This document shows, piece after piece, positions 61,135 to 64,000 of a stretch of DNA of 64,000 bases. This DNA is from Candidatus Bathyarchaeota archaeon A05DMB-4 (GTDB lineage: Archaea > Thermoproteota > Bathyarchaeia > Bathyarchaeales > SOJC01). The translations under genes and the position numbers were made by a program. Where the stretch lies: assembly GCA_019685575.1 (NCBI GenBank), contig JABFQO010000001.1, positions 62,001 through 126,000 of the forward strand. Direction: 5' to 3'. Numbering within the stretch: position 1 is the stretch's first letter; each line of letters begins with the position of its first letter. Under the pieces are notes generated by a model. It was not told the DNA's origin, did not search any database, and saw nothing but the letters and a program-made list of their open reading frames with translations.

Positions 61135-61971
61135 TTAGACCTCCACGCGTTGTAGTTGAATGTTGCAGACCACGGTTTCCACGTTTATGACGACGCCCGC
61201 CGGACCGCTCGAAATCGGGAGAGAAACAGCGCCGCTTTTGTCGTCGAAAACCGTTTTCACTCGGAGAGACGAAACCGGGTAGGTTAGGTTATAACTTCGC
61301 GAAATGGAATCTACGTTTACGCTTCGAACTTTAAGGTAGAAGCCGCCGGACAACGTGAGGCTTTGAGAAAGGTTCATGTTGACAACGTAAATTCGCACCG
61401 TGTTCACTGGTTTGCCGTTGTCAGAACCAGTCAGGGCGACTGAGGCAAACGGCCGATAAGAAAGCGTGATTTCTTGAGCGGTCTCGCCCGTTATGATTTG
61501 AAGTTGCGTCATCGTCGAGGCGCTGCTGTTCACGATGACTCTGCTGTCGCCTTTTAGGAAAAGTCCGCTTGCGCCGGGCTCGGCGTACGAAAGCACATAA
61601 ACTGCTTTTCCGACTGGGCTGTTGAAGACTACCTCATAAAAAACATCATCAGTCACATTAACGAGCAACGACTTTGCAACGGGTAGAATTTTGAAGGTTC
61701 CGCCGAAATCATCGAAATAATAAACTCTAGACGCGCCTGGAGACCAGAGAATGTTTTCTATGTTGCTTTCTAGCGCAGTCATTGATTGTTTGGCGGCGGA
61801 AAAGTTTAGCAGTTGCCCCCGCGCCGAGATTCTCGTCATGGCGACATAGTAGGTGGCGGTGATTATGAGCATCAAAGAAACAAACAGCATAAGAAACGTC
61901 ACGGGCAGCGCCGTGGCTCTCCTAGACCGGCATACTCGCGAATACTTTTTCCTCACGCTTTCTCTACCCAC
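61135..61971 (-). CDS. Exported pilus-cluster protein (gene 1)
   Basis: 278 residues from GTG 61971. A basic N terminus (RKKYSRVCRSRRATALP) and one helix (VTFLMLFVSLMLIITATYYVA) give a pilin-like leader, followed by a beta-rich region with many Ser and sequons. First gene of the operon that holds the ATPase and platform protein. No family recognised. Confidence 0.7.
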   Translation of the reverse strand: MGRESVRKKYSRVCRSRRATALPVTFLMLFVSLMLIITATYYVAMTRISARGQLLNFSAAKQSMTALESNIENILWSPGASRVYYFDDFGGTFKILPVAKSLLVNVTDDVFYEVVFNSPVGKAVYVLSYAEPGASGLFLKGDSRVIVNSSASTMTQLQIITGETAQEITLSYRPFASVALTGSDNGKPVNTVRIYVVNMNLSQSLTLSGGFYLKVRSVNVDSISRSYNLTYPVSSLRVKTVFDDKSGAVSLPISSGPAGVVINVETVVCNIQLQRVEV

Positions 61972-62178
61972 CTAGGCACACCCGGGCAAGTTAATGAAAG
62001 GAGGGGAGGGGACTCCTGGAGTGCGTATGCAAAGAGAGGAGTTCCAGCCTCCCGATGTTCTCCATGCACACCACATTCATCCAGCAGAAGATATGTTGGT
62101 TTGTGTGTAACCGAACACTACACATTGAGAATCTGAATCCAAGATAAAAACAGAGAAACACGAAATTAACGAGTACAG

Positions 62179-62205
62179 AAAAAAATAGAGGGAAAAAAAG
62201 AAAAA
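62179..62205 (-). terminator. T-tract terminator after pilin 1
   Basis: Three A runs on the plus strand (62179-62185, 62193-62199, 62201-62205) read as T tracts on the minus strand, 25-50 bases after the pilin stop. Confidence 0.6.
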
Positions 62206-62229
62206 GGGAGTGGGGGCTATCTAGCGCGT

Positions 62230-62793
62230 TTACTGTGCAGCTTCAACGTTGACTTCTTGTGTCCAGTGGGCGTTCGCTGTGAAAACAGTGATCTCTACTG
62301 GAGTGCCAACGTCGTTCTGGCCAACGCTGTCTGGGCTGTCAACATAAATAACGATTGTCCAGCCTGACTTCAAAGTAACATCATCGCTAGCTTGTGTCAA
62401 ACTTCTTGTTGATCCCTGGATTGTGTGGTCGTAGGATGTGCCATTGAGTTGTGTTGGCGTGACGGTCAAATCTTGCGTAATTGTAACGGTGTTGGTTCTC
62501 CAATAGTAGACGTCAGACCAGTTTGCTGTTTGGCTGCGTGCGGTGATTTTGTCGATAACAACGTCTTTGCCGCCAGTGTTAATCAGCACAAAAGCAGCTT
62601 GAGCCCATCCGCCGGTTGTGTTGTACCATATGTGCAGTTTTGACATGTAGAGCGATTCTTGCTGTGTTCGGTTGGTGGTGATGTTGATTGTGTAGAATGT
62701 GACGACTGTGGCGAGAAGCACTGAAACGACGAGGATGATCAGCGTTGTCACTACTGTGCTAAGCCCTTTCTTACTCTTTAGCAAGTTCTTCAT
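62230..62793 (-). CDS. Archaeal pilin 1 (class III signal peptide)
   Basis: ATG 62793 with GGAGAAA upstream, 187 residues. The leader KKG followed by LSTVVTTLIILVVSVLLATVV is a class III signal peptide cut by the PibD/EppA-type peptidase after the glycine. The mature protein has a Tyr/Trp-rich beta domain (WAQAAFVLINTGGKDVVIDKI, LTVTPTQLNG) and ends HWTQEVNVEAAQ. It lies upstream of the pilus operon on the same strand, so it is probably the main pilin. The upstream frame to 62874 is not used. Confidence 0.9.
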   Translation of the reverse strand: MKNLLKSKKGLSTVVTTLIILVVSVLLATVVTFYTINITTNRTQQESLYMSKLHIWYNTTGGWAQAAFVLINTGGKDVVIDKITARSQTANWSDVYYWRTNTVTITQDLTVTPTQLNGTSYDHTIQGSTRSLTQASDDVTLKSGWTIVIYVDSPDSVGQNDVGTPVEITVFTANAHWTQEVNVEAAQ

Positions 62794-62924
62794 TTCTATT
62801 TTCTCCGTGCCAGAGGGTTTTGAAGCAGAAAAGATATGATAATTTGTGCGTAGAACTGTACTACACATGCACAAAACATGGTAAACGAGTTATTCCAAAA
62901 AATCAAACAAAGCGTTGTGGGTTG

Positions 62925-62935
62925 AAAAAGAAAAA
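62925..62935 (-). terminator. T-rich terminator after pilin 2
   Basis: Two A5 runs (62925-62929 and 62931-62935) read as T tracts on the minus strand, 12-22 bases after the pilin 2 stop. Confidence 0.5.
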
Positions 62936-62946
62936 GAAGAGCGCGT

Positions 62947-63513
62947 TTATTGTGCAGCTTCGACGTGAGCCTCTTGTGTCCAGTGGGCGTTCGCCGTATA
63001 AACGGTGACTTCTACTGGAGTGCCAACGTCGTTCTGGCCGACACTGTCAGGGTTGTTGATGTATATGACTATTGTCCAGCCTGATTTTAAGGTGATGTCG
63101 TCAGTCGCTTGGATCAGTGTTCGGGAAGCATTCTGAATTGTGTGACTGTAGGTTGTGCCAGAAAGTTGTGTAGGCGTTACGGTAAGGTCTATTGTGACCG
63201 TGACCGTGTTAGTTCTCCAATAATAAACATTGCTCCAGTCGCTTGTTTGACTTCTGGCTGTAATCTTATCAATGACTACGTCTCGGCCACCGGTGTTTAC
63301 CAGCACGAACGCGGCTTGCGCCCACGTCGGCGAGGTAGTGTTAAACCACACATGCAGTTTTGACATGTAGAGCGATTCTTGCTGGACACGGTTAGTGGTG
63401 ATGTTAATAGCGTAGAACGTGACGATTGTTGCCAGCAAAACAGAGACCACCAGAATTATCAGTGTTGTTACTACTGTGCTGAGCGCTTTCTTATTTTTCA
63501 TAATGCACTTCAT
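62947..63513 (-). CDS. Archaeal pilin 2 (class III signal peptide), paralogue of pilin 1
   Basis: 188 residues, ATG with GGAGCGAG; an in-frame ATG at 63501 would remove four residues. Leader KKA followed by LSTVVTTLIILVVSVLLATIV, with alanine rather than glycine at the probable cut site. The rest aligns with pilin 1 over nearly the whole length, including DVVIDKITARSQ and SVGQNDVGTPVE. Gene duplication with a 29-base identical block in both copies (62294-62322 and 63011-63039). Confidence 0.9.
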   Translation of the reverse strand: MKCIMKNKKALSTVVTTLIILVVSVLLATIVTFYAINITTNRVQQESLYMSKLHVWFNTTSPTWAQAAFVLVNTGGRDVVIDKITARSQTSDWSNVYYWRTNTVTVTIDLTVTPTQLSGTTYSHTIQNASRTLIQATDDITLKSGWTIVIYINNPDSVGQNDVGTPVEVTVYTANAHWTQEAHVEAAQ

Positions 63514-63644
63514 ATTTTCAACTCGCTCCGTTTGAAAAAAATAACGCCACGCAAAAATATCGTCATTTGTGTGTGAAAAAAGAGACGCATGCTAGGAATT
63601 CAGATTACAGTTACAGCTAAGGTATGAAAGTCGAAACTGCGGCT

Positions 63645-64000
63645 TTACCTTAATGTTGTAGCCACTTCTAACGAGGCTTCGGTTCCCCACAGTTCGCCGA
63701 ACAGTTTGCCTAGGGCTTTGGTGAAGGCGCCGTAGTTTGTCCACAGGGCAGTGATTCTTTCTCGTCTTCCACGGGCATCCTCAGTGTCTTCATTGTTTTT
63801 CCGTATAGAGAGGAGAATCTGCTCTTTGTCGGTTATAATGAAACTCGGCAAATCATCAATGTCGGAATTCGAGTATTTCACGTTGAGTTTGGTCTTCTCC
63901 ACAAAGAACCGGCTCTTAGGCGAATGATTCGTCAACACCATGACGTTCATGCTTTTCTTGGAAATCCTCTCAAGCTTGTCGAGAAAACCCGAGTAATAAA
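63645..64000 (-). CDS. TrmB-like transcription regulator, C-terminal fragment (runs off the right edge)
   Basis: The frame is open from 64000 to the stop at 63645 without a stop codon upstream, so the gene continues beyond the window. The visible 117 residues include KKSMNVMVLTNHSPKSRFF, LPSFIITDKEQILLSIRK and RITALWTNYGAFTKALGKLFGELW, which resemble the effector end of TrmB-family regulators (PLD-like fold). The N-terminal winged helix must lie outside. ATG 63950 is internal, not the start. Confidence 0.65.
   Translation of the reverse strand, partial: YYSGFLDKLERISKKSMNVMVLTNHSPKSRFFVEKTKLNVKYSNSDIDDLPSFIITDKEQILLSIRKNNEDTEDARGRRERITALWTNYGAFTKALGKLFGELWGTEASLEVATTLR

Noticed and set aside
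1-64000. CRISPR array or insertion sequence
   Set aside because: No regularly spaced repeats, Cas genes, transposases or inverted terminal repeats were seen; the only dispersed repeat is the short palindromic element.

Overview
The window reads as an archaeal chromosome segment, most likely from the TACK side of the tree and plausibly Bathyarchaeia. The case rests on archaeal/eukaryotic-type information genes (aIF1, aIF1A, a class I archaeal CCA-adding enzyme, TrmG10, TtuA, an RPA-like OB-fold protein and a eukaryotic-type topoisomerase IB), class III signal peptides on pilins, a Tad-like archaeal pilus cluster and TATA-type promoters. Genes are tightly packed, and many start with TTG or GTG behind good Shine-Dalgarno (SD) sites. 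I see no rRNA, tRNA, CRISPR array or insertion sequence. The lineage is an inference from gene content, not from a phylogeny.

Layout. 1-3.3 kb: two divergent winged-helix genes, an anchored surface protein, an Lrp-like regulator, a zinc ribbon and aIF1. 3.4-11 kb: a secreted subtilase, class II ribonucleotide reductase, a nitroreductase, a nicotinamidase-like/nicotinate phosphoribosyltransferase pair (NAD salvage) and a SpoIIM-like membrane protein. 11-16 kb: a thiolase-like gene joined to a DUF35-HMG-CoA synthase fusion, then an OB-fold/aIF1A cluster. 16-23 kb: quinolinate synthase (de novo NAD), DUF1893, a ZIP transporter, then an AIR-synthase-like / GNAT / radical SAM trio that resembles the core of the bacterial Nit1C cluster, followed by a CoA-binding-thioredoxin fusion. 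23-34 kb: CinA-like protein, two radical SAM enzymes, bacterial-type class II HMG-CoA reductase, PRPP synthase, TrmG10, RNase Z and a small-enzyme operon. 34-45 kb: RNA ligase/CCA enzyme, a second nitroreductase and a 1932-residue surface subtilase. 45-54 kb: site-2 protease, TtuA, an Lrp-like regulator, succinyl-CoA synthetase, a coiled-coil protein, topoisomerase IB and a ParB-ASCH fusion. 54-64 kb: UppP, a seven-gene Tad-like pilus operon, two tandem duplicated pilins and the 3' end of a TrmB-like regulator.

Pathways. Thiolase, HMG-CoA synthase and HMG-CoA reductase homologues cover the start of the mevalonate route to archaeal lipids, but the thiolase-like protein lacks its usual catalytic residues and the synthase is fused to its DUF35 partner. 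NAD can apparently be made both de novo and by salvage. The pilus operon and pilins form one surface-appendage region, and two large subtilases and an anchored protein add to the envelope.

The most unusual signals are: a three-copy dispersed element (51-bp core, up to 87 bp between two copies) with a 15-bp palindrome, always just downstream of a gene in the same orientation, twice followed by a hairpin and tiny hydrophobic TTG-start ORFs; the Nit1C-like trio in an archaeon; the degenerate thiolase beside the DUF35-HMGCS fusion; and the ParB-ASCH fusion.
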